Source of the DNA: Ciona intestinalis
Taxonomy: Eukaryota; Chordata; Ascidiacea; Phlebobranchia; Cionidae
Length of the DNA stretch: 64,000 bases
Assembly: GCF_000224145.3 (NCBI RefSeq)
Contig: NC_020177.2
Coordinates: forward strand, 2,128,325 to 2,192,324
Direction of reading: 5' to 3'
Shown here: positions 46,001-56,000 of the stretch, piece after piece
Layout of the letters: each line of letters opens with the position of its first letter
How positions within the stretch are numbered: the stretch's first letter is position 1
The notes under the pieces: model-generated
The model's input: only the letters and a program-made list of their open reading frames with translations
What the model was told of the DNA's origin: nothing
Database searches by the model: none
Translations under genes and position numbers: made by a program

Positions 46001-48700
46001 AAACATATGTTTTTTTATACAGAAAAATCATTTTTAAACTTGAATGAATGAATGTAACTTACTTTCTCCTCGCTTGCCCAAGGACACGTATGCCCACAAT
46101 GGTAGCAACGATGAACCTTGAACCCATTACCTCTGGGTTTGAGGCAGGCCCGCTAACCAACTGTGCTATGGTGCCGTGCTTACTAGTTTGAATCCACTAA
46201 CTCTATTATTCTACAGTTGGTGAAGAAATGCAATGAAGGAGCCAAGAAAATGCAACAAACAGAACAACTCGCAGAAATTGCTTCCCAACTTGATTATTCA
46301 TCTTCTGTCAAGATGTTTGCTCTCGTTTCACAATCAAGGTTCTCTATTTATTTAAATATGCTGTTAGAATTTTTTACTGAGGTTAATTTACGACCTTTTG
46401 TGCTGCGAATACAGTTATGATACTGTATAAAAATTGCTTTTAAAATACAGCAGTTTAATTAAGAAGGCAGAAATTAATGTTAAATTTTTGTTGGAAAAAA
46501 GGCTTAAAAATCAAGAAACAAAATAAAAATATGTTAAACAATAACTTGATTGTTTGTTTGATTTCTTTATTATCTAATAATTGCTTTTATTAAAACAGGA
46601 GTTTAGTGAAGAAAGGAGAAATGAATGTGAGCATGTCAGTTGATTCAAAAAAATCCACAAAACTCAACAAATTATGGTTGTTTCTATTCACTGATGTCAT
46701 GTTTATTGCAAGGAAAAAAAGGTTGGCATTTTTACATTAATTTCGAATTTAAAATATACATGTACTATATCTCACTCATACATGTCCGGCGCCGTGGCGT
46801 AGTGGTTAGCGCGCCTGTCCGTAACCATTAGGTAATGAGTTCAAGGCTCGTCGCTGCTACCATTGTCTATACATGTACTATATCTCATTCATACATGTAT
46901 TATATCTCACCCATACATGTATTATATCTCACCCATACATGTATTATATCTCACCTATACATGTATTATATCTCACCCATACATGTATTATATCTCACCC
47001 ATACATGTATTATATCTCACCCATACATGTATTATATCTCACTCATACATGTATTATATCTCACCCATACATGTATTATATCTCACCCATACATGTATTA
47101 TATCTCACCCATACATGTATTATATCTCACCCATATATGTATTATATCTCACCCATACATGTATTATATCTCACCCATACATGTATTATATCTCACCCAT
47201 ACATGTATTATATCTCACCCATACATGTATTATATCTCACCCATACATGTATTATATCTCACCAGCTACATGGAGTCAGGTTCAAGCTCCAGGTTTGAGG
47301 TTGTGGATTGGGCAAAACGGTCGCTACTATATGTCAACGAGCAAGCTGTCACAGAGAACTTAATTTATCTCATTCTGTTGGAAAACCAAGCTGGAAAGAG
47401 AGTAGAAATGACACTCAACCCAGTTAGCCAGTAAGTCAACAGATTTTGACATTGTGTTTTACTAAATATGAATAAGTGTAACTTATGTATCTTCACTTGG
47501 TGGTCTTTATAACATGGGTGTTCTATTTCAAACAACAAGTGGCAGCTTATAAATTATCATGTATGTAACTTTAAAGTTAAGTATTCTTTTTTTATGGCCA
47601 ACAATTTAGACAACCTCTTAGAAACAACTGTTAAGTGTCTTAGACACATACTCACAATGGTAGCAGCATTGAGCCTTAAACCCTGTATTCTCTGGTTTAT
47701 AGGCCATGAATCTGCACTTTAAACTAAAGTTAATTTAGAACTTTTGGGGATGCAATGCAATTTATTATACCAATATAAAGGGAAGAAAACTTCAGATTTG
47801 ATTTCCTAACTATATTTTTCATTTAGAAACGAGTTATCACGTTGGACGGATGCATTAAGCCCTCCTTCACTAAATACAACAGGGGAGAGTATATATGAAA
47901 CATGGGGTGAGTTGTGTGTGGAAAACTTATTAATAACTGTAAGATAGGATCACACTTTAAATTTTCATATTTAGAATAGATAGCCTTTATATTTTTTTAA
48001 TAACTTTTGCCAAAAAATATTATAATTCAAAGACTGTTTAACTTTTAAAAATCCACTATTTTTTCAATAGCTGTATCTTTTTTTATTTTTACAAGTTCAG
48101 TTGCTTTTAAGATTGATTGTAAAATTAACAGTGTTAGAGAATGGTTGTATAGACTGTAGAGTATCAAAATGCATTAAAATATTACGCTTTAATATCCGGC
48201 GCCCTGGCACAGTTGGTTAGCGCGCCTGCCCTTTAACCCATGGGTTATGGGTTCAAGGCTCGTTGCTGCTACTATTGTGGGCAAGTTACATTTATTCATT
48301 TATTCATAACATATGTTTCCACTGTACAGATTGCCCACAGTTTCAGTGTGTGTTGCCATACATTGCTGAGCAACCAGATGAACTAACTATTGATGTTGGT
48401 GATGTAATGCAAGTTCTTAAGAAAACTTCAGATGGTAAGTTTTAGACATTTAAATTTTTTATTCGATTTTAGGTTTTGCCCAAATTCATGTTATAAATAT
48501 AAGTTGTATACCTGGAGTTGCAGACGTAACTTTATATTCAACATTTTTAATTTATCAAAATTTCTCCAGGTTGGTTAGAGGGTGAGAGACTACGTGATGG
48601 GGAAACAGGGTGGTTCCCCCGTCAGAATTGTGACGAAATAGAAGATGAACACACACGAGCGAGGAACATGAAAAACTTGTACCGGACATTCGCTGGGTGA
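25575..48700 (+). CDS. ephexin: Ephexin-family RhoGEF (long form)
   Basis: Dbl-type guanine nucleotide exchange factor for Rho GTPases, of the NGEF/ARHGEF5/15/16/19/26 group. Family members act in the cytoplasm downstream of Eph receptors and Src kinases. Twenty-four exons with matching phases total 4413 bases, or 1470 codons plus TGA. Order: a disordered, proline- and serine-rich N-terminus (1 to about 955), a conserved pre-DH segment (about 977-1050), DH (about 1053-1235), PH (about 1250-1390) and SH3 (about 1394-1455). The length is closer to vertebrate ARHGEF5 than to NGEF (about 700 residues). The start ATG at 25575 is the first in the opening exon and is followed by SH3-ligand-like [16 protein letters not shown]. 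Exons 18-22 appear a second time at 45537-47906 and the last exon again at 61949; both are listed separately and are probably allelic. Confidence 0.93.
28294..28497 (+). repeat. Short TIR element just upstream of ephexin exon 4
   Basis: Forward copy, CAGTAGGGTGTGAGAAGAAG to TTTTACCCCTCCCTACTA. It ends 29 bases before the exon 4 acceptor at 28526, so the branch-point region abuts the element. Confidence 0.82.
30125..30300 (+). repeat. Partial SINE-like sequence in ephexin intron 5
   Basis: It shares the ATAACGACTGTCGTTGC and GAGGATAATCAATCATCATT modules with the tails of the tRNA-related repeats at 14200 and 16480. The tRNA-like head is poorly preserved. Confidence 0.45.
31076..31523 (+). mobile_element. 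Non-autonomous hAT element, 448 bp
   Basis: The termini TAGGGATGCACATTACA and TGTAATGTGCATCCCTA are inverted repeats. The flanking 8-mers are CTGTGTTC and GTGTGTTC, a 7/8 match. The interior has palindromic ATTCTAGGATATCCTAGAAT and repeated ATTCGAATC motifs, with no transposase frame. The same element occurs inverted at 34056. Confidence 0.9.
32064..32255 (+). repeat. Short TIR element in ephexin intron 7
   Basis: Forward copy, ATAGAAGGGTGGGGGAAGAC to CCCATCTTCCCCTACTCTAC, followed by TATA. Confidence 0.83.
33520..33711 (+). repeat. Short TIR element in ephexin intron 7
   Basis: A well-preserved left terminus, TAGTAGGGTGGGGGAAGATG, preceded by TATA. The right terminus is CCCATCTTCCCCACTACTCT. 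The interior is canonical (ATCCTGATCGTGTTTTAATC). Confidence 0.86.
34056..34504 (-). mobile_element. Non-autonomous hAT element, 449 bp, inverted copy
   Basis: Same family as 31076-31523 in the opposite orientation, with a perfect 8-bp target duplication ATTAGAAC at 34048-34055 and 34505-34512. Both lie in ephexin intron 7, about 2.5 kb apart. Confidence 0.92.
35409..39665 (+). CDS. ephexin: Ephexin exons 8-13: Ser/Pro-rich linker
   Basis: Exons: 35409-35498, 35764-35867, 36386-36503, 38375-38564, 38874-39281 and 39589-39665. Exon 8 encodes a basic helix-forming stretch ([15 protein letters not shown]). Exon 9 is serine-rich with a DSGYDID tyrosine motif. Exon 12 is a dense proline region with repeated PPxPP, a [15 protein letters not shown] segment and PPPLPER, strong candidates for SH3 ligands. 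Exon 13 ends in SEPLYQ, which continues into the pre-DH segment of exon 14. Confidence 0.88.
37166..37511. repeat. 23-bp tandem repeat (about 15 copies)
   Basis: The unit CAGTTTAATATCAGTTAAGA plus three bases (ATA or TTA) is repeated head to tail in ephexin intron 10. The last copy is diverged. Copies are contiguous with no spacers. ATA and TTA variants come in runs, indicating spread of whole blocks. Confidence 0.95.
37642..37834 (+). repeat. Short TIR element in ephexin intron 10
   Basis: Forward copy, TAGTGGGGGGGGGAGATGGG to CCCATCTCCCCCCACCCTGC, then TATA. It lies 130 bases downstream of the tandem repeat. Confidence 0.84.
39351..39515 (-). repeat. Short TIR element lacking its right terminus
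   Basis: It starts GAGGGTGGGAAAAATGGGAC and has the reverse-oriented interior, but stops at GTCAAAGGTGTCCTG without the terminal repeat. It lies in ephexin intron 12. Confidence 0.75.
40038..43683 (+). CDS. ephexin: Ephexin exons 14-19: pre-DH segment and DH domain
   Basis: Exons: 40038-40110, 40603-40742, 41596-41762, 42104-42256, 42656-42866 and 43562-43683. Exons 13-14 join to give EPLYQIYRSR (Tyr980 and Tyr983). In mammalian family members the matching helix folds onto DH and is released by Src phosphorylation. Exon 15 has the LWREIPEV lead-in seen in ephexins. DH begins near [16 protein letters not shown] (conserved region 1). It includes [10 protein letters not shown] and [10 protein letters not shown], and its third conserved helix is [18 protein letters not shown]. 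It closes with [17 protein letters not shown]. The GEF core therefore looks intact. Confidence 0.93.
43388..43524 (-). repeat. tRNA-related SINE in ephexin intron 18
   Basis: On the minus strand it reads from GCACGGCACCATAGCACAGT through a B-box-like GGTTCAAGGTTCATCG to a CCTTGGGCAAGCGAGG tail. It is repeated at 46025-46178 in the duplicated block. Confidence 0.75.
43938..45012 (+). CDS. ephexin: Ephexin exons 20-22: PH domain
   Basis: Exons: 43938-44060, 44363-44527 and 44933-45012. With exon 19 they encode the PH domain: LVKKGEMN, then [34 protein letters not shown], and LELL-type strands ending in the C-terminal helix [12 protein letters not shown] with its invariant Trp. The exon 21 acceptor is the last unit of a 22-bp minisatellite. 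Exon 22 ends in phase 1, which fits the SH3 exon at 48330 but not the second copy of exon 19 at 46217. Confidence 0.92.
44125..44206 (+). repeat. tRNA-like SINE head inside the minisatellite
   Basis: GGCGCCGTGGCGTAGTGGTT and GAGTTCAAGGCTCGTCG resemble tRNA A and B boxes, but the ends do not pair into an acceptor stem. It interrupts the 22-bp array, with ATACATGT on both sides. The second copy is at 46786-46867. Confidence 0.8.
44207..44362. repeat. 22-bp minisatellite, 7 units, at the exon 21 acceptor
   Basis: Units contain ACATGTATTATATCTCAC followed by CC or TC and AT. The final unit changes to CTCACCAG and supplies the splice acceptor of exon 21. The array in the duplicated block has about 18 units. 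Confidence 0.95.
44738..44825 (-). repeat. Partial tRNA-related SINE in ephexin intron 21
   Basis: AGTGTCTTAGACACATACTC, then CAATGGTAGCAGCATCGAGC and CTTGAACCCTG, the reverse of the SINE body and B-box region. A second copy lies at about 47635-47720. Confidence 0.65.
45307..45411 (+). repeat. tRNA-related SINE in ephexin intron 22, cut by the gap
   Basis: CCGGCGCCCTGGCACAGTTG, then GGTTAGCGCGCCTG and GGGTTCAAGGCTCGTTG. It stops at the N run. The complete version is at 48196-48305, immediately before exon 23. Confidence 0.8.
45412..45536. other. Assembly gap (125 N)
   Basis: It separates the two copies of the ephexin exon 18-22 block. A single N also occurs at 45653. Confidence 0.99.
46786..46867 (+). 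repeat. tRNA-like SINE head inside the minisatellite, second copy
   Basis: Same insertion as at 44125, in the same place within the array, with one visible change (CCTGTCC for CCTGCCC). Confidence 0.8.
46868..47265. repeat. 22-bp minisatellite, about 18 units
   Basis: Longer version of the array at 44207. Because 22 is not a multiple of 3, it creates long but meaningless open frames in all forward phases. It ends at the acceptor of the second exon 21. Confidence 0.95.
48196..48305 (+). repeat. tRNA-related SINE just before ephexin exon 23
   Basis: CCGGCGCCCTGGCACAGTTG through TTCAAGGCTCGTTGCTGC to CAAGTTACATTTATTCATTT. It ends about 25 bases before the exon 23 acceptor. Confidence 0.78.
48330..48700 (+). 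CDS. ephexin: Ephexin exons 23-24: SH3 domain and C-terminus
   Basis: Exons: 48330-48434 and 48570-48700. They encode a complete SH3 domain: [19 protein letters not shown] (the ALYDY-equivalent is VLPYIA), then [20 protein letters not shown] with the conserved WFP. The tail [12 protein letters not shown] precedes TGA. This SH3 could bind the protein's own proline-rich exon 5 or exon 12 motifs. An AATAAA at about 48771 is a possible early polyadenylation signal. Confidence 0.93.
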
Positions 48701-50010
48701 CAGCAGAGAGCTAACAACGAAACATACTAAAATGAAATTCACCATCAATTTTTTGGAGAACAATTATTTGAATAAAAAAAATGTTTTCAGATTTTGCAGG
48801 GATGTTGTGCTAGGTGGAAGCAATAACTTAAGTACAACTCTAAAGTGGAGCACGTTTTAATGATTTTGTACAAATTATGTATCTTTTGTTTGAACTGGAA
48901 TATCATTTTTACATGTATTTGATCAAATAGTAGAGTTTTAAAGGTGTTTAGATTAAAACAAATTATAAATTTTGCCATAAATATTCTGCAACTACAGCAA
49001 AGTTTAGCCAAATCTAGTTAGCAAAAGTAAGTATTTATAATTTCTTAAATGTTACCAAACCTTAAACAACAAATAACTCCATTTTCTTACAATATATTTC
49101 TATCAGTGCACTCTTTGTTCTTTGTTTCACAACCTGGTGCTGTTTAATTGCACTATCTAATGTGTTTTTGTTCACATTTTTATTCCTACCCCTTTCATTT
49201 CATATCTTGTTGTATGCAGTTTTCCTTATTCATATACCAGTCTTGGTTTAAAAAAACAAACTATTTTTACCCGTTGTGTATTTTACATTTTTTAATCAAA
49301 TCTGTAAACTGTAACAGTATTATCTGTTTTATTATGAGTTTGGTATCCTGGTTTGAACTAAATCATGTGTATTATTTAAAAAAATACTCTATTGTCTATA
49401 ATTTATGGTGCTTATATTATACCCTCTGCCTTACTAAGATTTTTTCCACCTATTTATTGCATAAAGTAGTTTTGAACAAACTGACAAACCAGTGATCTGT
49501 AACATTCCATTTTTTCAACAATTCTTATTTTGGAAAGGAATTTTGTATTTTGAATCAAATGACTGTATAGCGTAATGTGTGCACTTTATATGATTAAGTT
49601 TCTGAGCCTATCCTGTCTTTTTGTGCTGAAAAGTGCCTTCTTATATTTCGCCATAAAATCCGCTGTCCAAATATTCAATACTTTTGGAAAATATATCTCT
49701 TCTTTCTAGACATTATAAGGTTGGGTTAAGAAAGTTTAGGTTACCTGTTTATTAATGCTTGGTTTTACAATGAAGAAACATAGATTTATGGCAAGGTAAG
49801 TGGAGGATTTCTGGCTTTGTCACTTTTAGTGTTGGTATTTCAAGAACTGCCATTATTTTCTTTATGCCAAGTAGAATATGTTTTTTATTTCAGTTTCTAA
49901 AGGATATACTTAGTATGAAATTTACGTTAACAATTTGATGGCATTTATTGTAGATAATATTCCAACCCTTTAAAGTAAGCAGGGAAAGGAAAAGTTTCAG
50001 AGTGTTTTAA
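48701..50010. other. Ephexin 3' region and upstream of the next gene
   Basis: AT-rich sequence with no supported exon. It contains the ephexin 3' UTR and, before 50011, the 5' flank of the unrecognised plus-strand gene. A near-copy occurs at 62106-63474. Confidence 0.7.
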
Positions 50011-53000
50011 ATGTCAAATGGAGTTGAGGTAAGTATATCCTTATTAAATCAAATATAGACTATTTTATTTTCTAACTATAGCAAATAGCTCAGTAAACTG
50101 CTGCGTTCTTGGATACTGAAAGAGAATCCCATATTTGTGTCTAAAAATGCAAAGACCTGTTTTATATCCACTATTATAATGGGCCACTGATCTGCCTGAG
50201 CCCGTCGTGACTGTGGGGTTTGCTTGGTTTATGATACGCCACTGATACAAACTACTCTAAATTGCTTTATTGGTATAAAAGTGTTTATTAGTTTGAAAAC
50301 AACACACATTATCAACATTTACATCTTGTTAGGTTAGCACATAGCATTTGATTTTTTTTAATAATGTTTCAACACTCCATGCTATAAAAATGTTGGTTTA
50401 AAACAAAACATCGAAGAAATTTAACAAAAAACTTATTCAACATTTCTCAATTGCTTATGTTTAGTTAACATGAAACCACTAGTTTAGCTTGCATATTTCC
50501 TCTTTAAACAATGGAAATATTTCTTAACTCTAAGTTTATTTTCAGGAAGTACTGGTTTATTTAGAGCATTAAGTATCCTTACTACTTCACACATACAAAT
50601 AAGGGATTTACAAACTTGTTCAAAAGCAAAATAACAGTGAGCAAGGTCTAAATATAGATTTACTTGAAATGCTGTGGTTTGCTTATATCCTTTTAACGCG
50701 ACCAAACATTTCTTTAATATTGTAAATGATTTTTCGTAATGATTGATTTCAACCCAAATTTTGGAATATTTATTTAAATCAACCACTGTCAAAAAAGGAT
50801 AACAGTTTTCTTGAGGTGTTTGTGAGTTTTTATAATATTGATAAGATTTTTCTATCATAACAATTGATTGATCCTTCTGATCTATAAGTAATAGACATTC
50901 ACCATACTCAAGTAATGCCCAACTGAACTCTCTCTGATAGTCCAATAAAGTTTTCATATTTTCGCATAAATTTATGAATTTGTTCATATCTTCAATTTCA
51001 GTTTGAATGTTTCTTTTATCCCAACGACCCAGTTCAAGTTTGCATTTAAATGCTACAACTCTAACTACAAATTCCTTTAAGAAATCTTTATGGTTGCCAA
51101 GTGAAATTACTTTTTCACATAAATCACTGCATAATGAATATTCAGAAGTTCTGTGTATGGCTAAAAGTACAACCATTATATCAACCATTTGAAGTAAGCT
51201 GGGACAGTTAATTAGTTTTCTTATTTCCATCTTTATATCTTCTTCTAATGTAAGGAAAATCAAAACAAGGAACTTTAAATTATTTTTACACGCAACACTA
51301 TCCATTTGGAAAAAATTCATTGATAATGGTGTGTGTAGTGAAAAAGTGATTAACAAGTGCAAACTAAATGCTGTCTGCATAAAGAAACAAAAACTTTGTT
51401 TTCCAACCATTTCAATTAATCCAGTTATAATACTCTTTGAACTAGAATCTTCCATAAAAATATCTTCTTGTCTTCCCTTTGAATGATAAACTTTGAATCT
51501 TATCTCACAAGCCACTGCAACCATGAATCGAAGCTCATGAGCCACCGTTTCACTGCATAATTTGCGTTGTTCCAATATATCAATGATATCAAAACATGAA
51601 GATTGTTTTATTGAATATCGCCGACCAATTGATGTAAGAAAGATTGTTGCACTTCTGTAAATTACTCGCTTTATGTTGAAACTTTGTAGACCATGAAACG
51701 TTTTTAATTGTGACGTTATAAAACTCAAGTTTTGTAAATCTTCATCTATTTGTTTCATCACCATTGAATAGTTGCCAATTTTATCTTTTCTCGCAACAAC
51801 GATCATGTGACTTGTCCTGGTACTCATGGAATAATGTTTCTTCACCAGCAACAAAGCAAGACTTGGATAAAATATCAGCCAAGTGATTATCCCTGCTTTA
51901 TGTCATGTTCTTTTTCCAACAGTTGAAGCATTTCTTTCACCGGCTTTATAAGCTCCATTTTCCATGGTTTGTTTACAGTTGGTTGTCTTCCAAGTGGTAT
52001 CTTGCTTGCATGTGACATCATCCCATCAAACGTTACACCATTTGGTGTAAAAGCATCATAAAACCAGATGTTGGTTTCACCGTTTAAACTTGGAATTGCA
52101 ACTGAAGGAATCATGGTTTCTCCAAGGTTGATTAGGACGATATGAAATATTGTGGAGAACCACTTGAAGTATCTCATGATCGTCTTACGATCTTCATTCC
52201 AATCTAATTCATCTTCAAGAAGAATGATGTGTTCAAAATCTGAATATAATGTAATTTCTGATCGTGCCAGGGAACCCAACCCTACTACAGAGTATTTACA
52301 TGGGGGATTCCCCATAATTTCAATGCATTCATCAGATACAAATCTTATTAATTCAGTGTATTGCTTTGTAACTTTTTTCTGGATAGTTTGAACATCCGAT
52401 ATTTTATTTCTTTGTAAATGAATCAGTCTATCACCTTCCACATTATCAGGGATTTGAGTCACTTTATTGTATTGTTCTCCCAATTTCTTTCTTGTTTGTT
52501 TCAGATTTCTTTTTAGATTTGTAGAAACCTTCAACAAATTAGCACTATATGTTTTGGCCTTTGCCTTCGCCAGAACAGCTGTGCAAAAACTTCTAAGATC
52601 ACTTTTAATTTGATCATTGCCAGAATCTCTGACTAAAGCAGCATTATACAAAGCCACACTACGAATAGCATTCAACTTTTTTTGTTTAGTTTTACTGCCA
52701 TATATCTTAGCCAAGTCCTGAAGTATAGGAACTGATTTTTTTGGATCAATTTCTTTTCCATTTTCATCACACAGCAACTTTAACTTCTCAACCAGATTCC
52801 TCTCAGTTTTACTAATCTCAACCAAGTTCATTTTTATACCAACTTTTTTTAATGCCAAAAATAATGTATAATTGCTTTCTAATATTTTTACAACACCCAG
52901 GCTTGGTATTAAATTTAAGAATAATGTTTGCGTTTAAAGGATTCAAAATTTTCACCAGTCTATTATGGTTGCTCTTTGTCTGTTGCACAATAGCCATTGT

Positions 53001-56000
53001 TGTTATTATTTGTAGTTCTGCGTTTTGTTTGTTTAAGCATTATAAGTTTAGATTACAATGGATATTGGTTGTTGGGGAAGTTTAATAAAAAAGCTGATTG
53101 TTAGTATATGTCTTGATTTAGCCTCACTTTATACACAATAAAGCCATTAAGTCCTTTGTGCGACCGGTGCCGCGACACCGCATCGCACTCAGACGTGTAT
53201 GGGTTGGAGCAATGTCCATTAAGTGTCTTGCCCAAGGACACATACGCCGATCAGTGTTAGTATCGCCGTTGAGCATCAAACCAAGGACACTTTGGTTTTC
53301 GATGCAGGTGCTTAAACCACTAAGCCACGGCGCCGGACCGAAATACCACGATGCTGTTATGCCAGAGTTCACATCAGTTATAATACAGATATAATATTAA
53401 CATAAACTGTATTGGGCAGTTACTACACAAAACCTAAAGTTTCATCACAACAAATATTTAATATAGTTCTAAATAACAAAACTGCAAAACCATGATATAA
53501 TATTTTATTACCTGAAACAACTTCAAGAAAATAATAAGTGTGTTAAATGTTATGATGTGTGTTAAATAATAAACATACATGTAATAATTATACACACAAA
53601 CATGCATATTGATTATGTCATCACGTGATTTCACAACTGCCCAATTTTACTTCGTCACACACAGGTTACAATGTCTTATTTTCTTATTGGACTCATGATG
53701 ACTTGCATGTATTCTGGTGAATCATCAAAATTAATTTGGTAATAAAACGATGAAAGTAGGCTAAAGGTCCTTTAGACAACTATAATGGTGTATAGAATAG
53801 TTGTCTTACCAATTAAAACAGTCTGAAGGATTCAAAGATATCACCACTCTATTATAGTTGCTCTTTGTCTGTTGCACAATAGCCATTGTTATTACTATTT
53901 GTAGTTCTGCGTTTTGTTTGTTTAGGCACTTGTGCGTTTAGACTATAATGGATATTGGTTGTTATTGAATTTTATCAAAAAACGATTGTTAGGAAATAAA
54001 TGTCTTGATTTAGCATCACCTCATACACAATTAAGTCTGTGTTTGGTTTAGCATCACTGCACTTTATTGTTTATGAAAACATAATGCTTGGTTTTGATCA
54101 TTTATTTTGTACCACAGAAAGCAAAAAACATGATTTCTAAATAAAAGGTCGTACCTTAGCACTGGTATGGTTACTTTAATACATTGAGAGCTACCCCAAT
54201 CCTAATTTACGAGTCATCATCGACATTGCTTCACAATTCATTTCTCCTAACTTTGTAGCAGTTTCACTATTTGCATAACTTTGCACTAAACAGTTTTTGG
54301 TTCAGGTTGAATTAAGTCTTATTTTCTGAGCTCATTTTATGTTGCTTTAAATCATATTTTGCTTTCTGTCATGTTGGTTTATTAGATTAACCTATAGCTT
54401 TGTATGTTTAAATGCAGAGATCCTTCATGGTTCAATGAAGACTATGTCGTCCTGCTAGCTTGTGTTGTTTTTTTTTGTATCATAGAGAAATGACATGACG
54501 ATATTATGCCAGAGTTCATATCAGTTATAATACAGGTATAATATTAATATAAACTCTCTTGACCAGTTACTACACTTAATATGTCAAAACCTACACCAAG
54601 TACCATCGGAAATTATTTAACAAAGTTTTAAACAACAAACGTGAAAAAAATATGATGTAATATTTTATTACCTAAAACAACTTTAAGAAACTGATTAGTT
54701 TGTCAAATGTGATGATGTGAATTAGTTTGTTAAATAATGTGTTAAATAAATTAGTGTGTTAAATAATGCTCATACAATAAGTAAATGGACAAACATGCAT
54801 ATTGATTATATTATCACGTGGTTTCAAATCTGTCCAATCCCGTGTCTTTCATTCTGTCATATACAGGTTACAATGACTCATTTTCTTATTGAACTCATGA
54901 TGACTTGCATGTATTGTGGTGAATCAGCAAAAATTAACGTGGTGATAAAACAATAAACAAATTTAATAGACAATATAGACAAATCTTATCAACTTAAAGA
55001 CAAATCTTATAGACAATTATGATAGTGTATAGGATAATTTTCTTACAAACTAAAACATTAAAAAGTTGGTTTAATTGTACATTATGATAAATAGTAGGGT
55101 GGGGGAGGACGGGACACCTTTTTATTCTGTTTTCTGGTCCCATTTGGTAATAAACAAAGAACATTTAATTAAAAAAACGCATCCTCACGACTCCCATAGA
55201 CCGCTGTTAATTGTTTAAAACACGATCAGGATATTTGGATTTTATGTGATAAAGGTGTCCCGTCTTCCCCCACCCTACTCTATAATATTTATTTTGTATA
55301 ATATAGTAGAATGGGGGAAGATGGGACACTTAAGCACATATTGCCGAATGTTTTCTAAATTAAAATAGACGGTAGTTTTTGGGTAATACCTCGAATTAGT
55401 ACTATCCTCCTTTATTAATTGACAACAATTCAAAAAAATACAATAAAACACACGAAGAGTTATTTAGCGATCCGCACAACAGGTGAAATTTTACAAATTC
55501 GAAAACACGCAGGATAAGACGGGGCAGTTTAAAATCATTGTTAATTTTGATTATTAAGTGTATTTATTATTAGTAATACACTAAATAACACGAAATAACA
55601 CTGTATGCTTTAAAAATCAAGTTTAAACATTCTTTTCCTTGCCCTACTGCTATAGTTTTTAACATGTTACCAATACAGTATATTATTGCATAACAATGGG
55701 TATTGTTCGAACATCAATTGATAAATATTGTACCTTAAAATGTATATGAACTTGTAAATTGATAATAACTAATAATAAAGGTTACATTTTGCTACAATTT
55801 GGGTTTTTGCTACAATATATGTTTTTATTATATTAGTATCTTATATTTGAATAACACCTGAGGTATAAATTATTGAATTAAAAGCAAACCTTTTAAAGTT
55901 TGGCAATGAAAGCATACTTAAACTACAGTGTGAGGGAAGATGGGACTCAAAATTGAAAAATATTTACATTAGCAGTATTCTGCAACTTGTAGTTAACCCC

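Larger units (their letters stand above)
45537..48190 (+). repeat. Second copy of the ephexin exon 18-22 block (probable allele)
   Basis: Matches about 42853-45411. Exon equivalents: 45537-45550 (tail of exon 18), 46217-46338, 46599-46721, 47266-47430 and 47827-47906. Exon differences I see are all silent (AAG/AAA, AAT/AAC, AAA/AAG, GTC/GTA, CAG/CAA, CCA/CCT). Introns differ by substitutions and indels, including 7 against about 18 minisatellite units and a rearranged segment after exon 18. Splicing exon 22 (phase 1) to this exon 19 (phase 0) would break the frame, so one transcript cannot use both copies. Confidence 0.9.

Noticed and set aside
46835..47434. 199-codon open frame (and similar frames at 46863 and 46873) with repeating [10 protein letters not shown]
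   Set aside because: Artefact of the 22-bp minisatellite: the unit lacks stops in any forward frame, so all three phases stay open. The real coding part is only exon 21 at its end.
44207..47906. Interpretation as a real internal PH-domain duplication in the ephexin protein
   Set aside because: Splice phases of exon 22 and the second exon 19 are incompatible, and all exon differences seen are silent, so an allelic or assembly explanation is better.
52852..53085. 77-codon hydrophobic open frame (membrane-like)
   Set aside because: Part of a diverged tandem noncoding duplication; the related copy at 53828 does not preserve the frame, and there are no splice or promoter cues.
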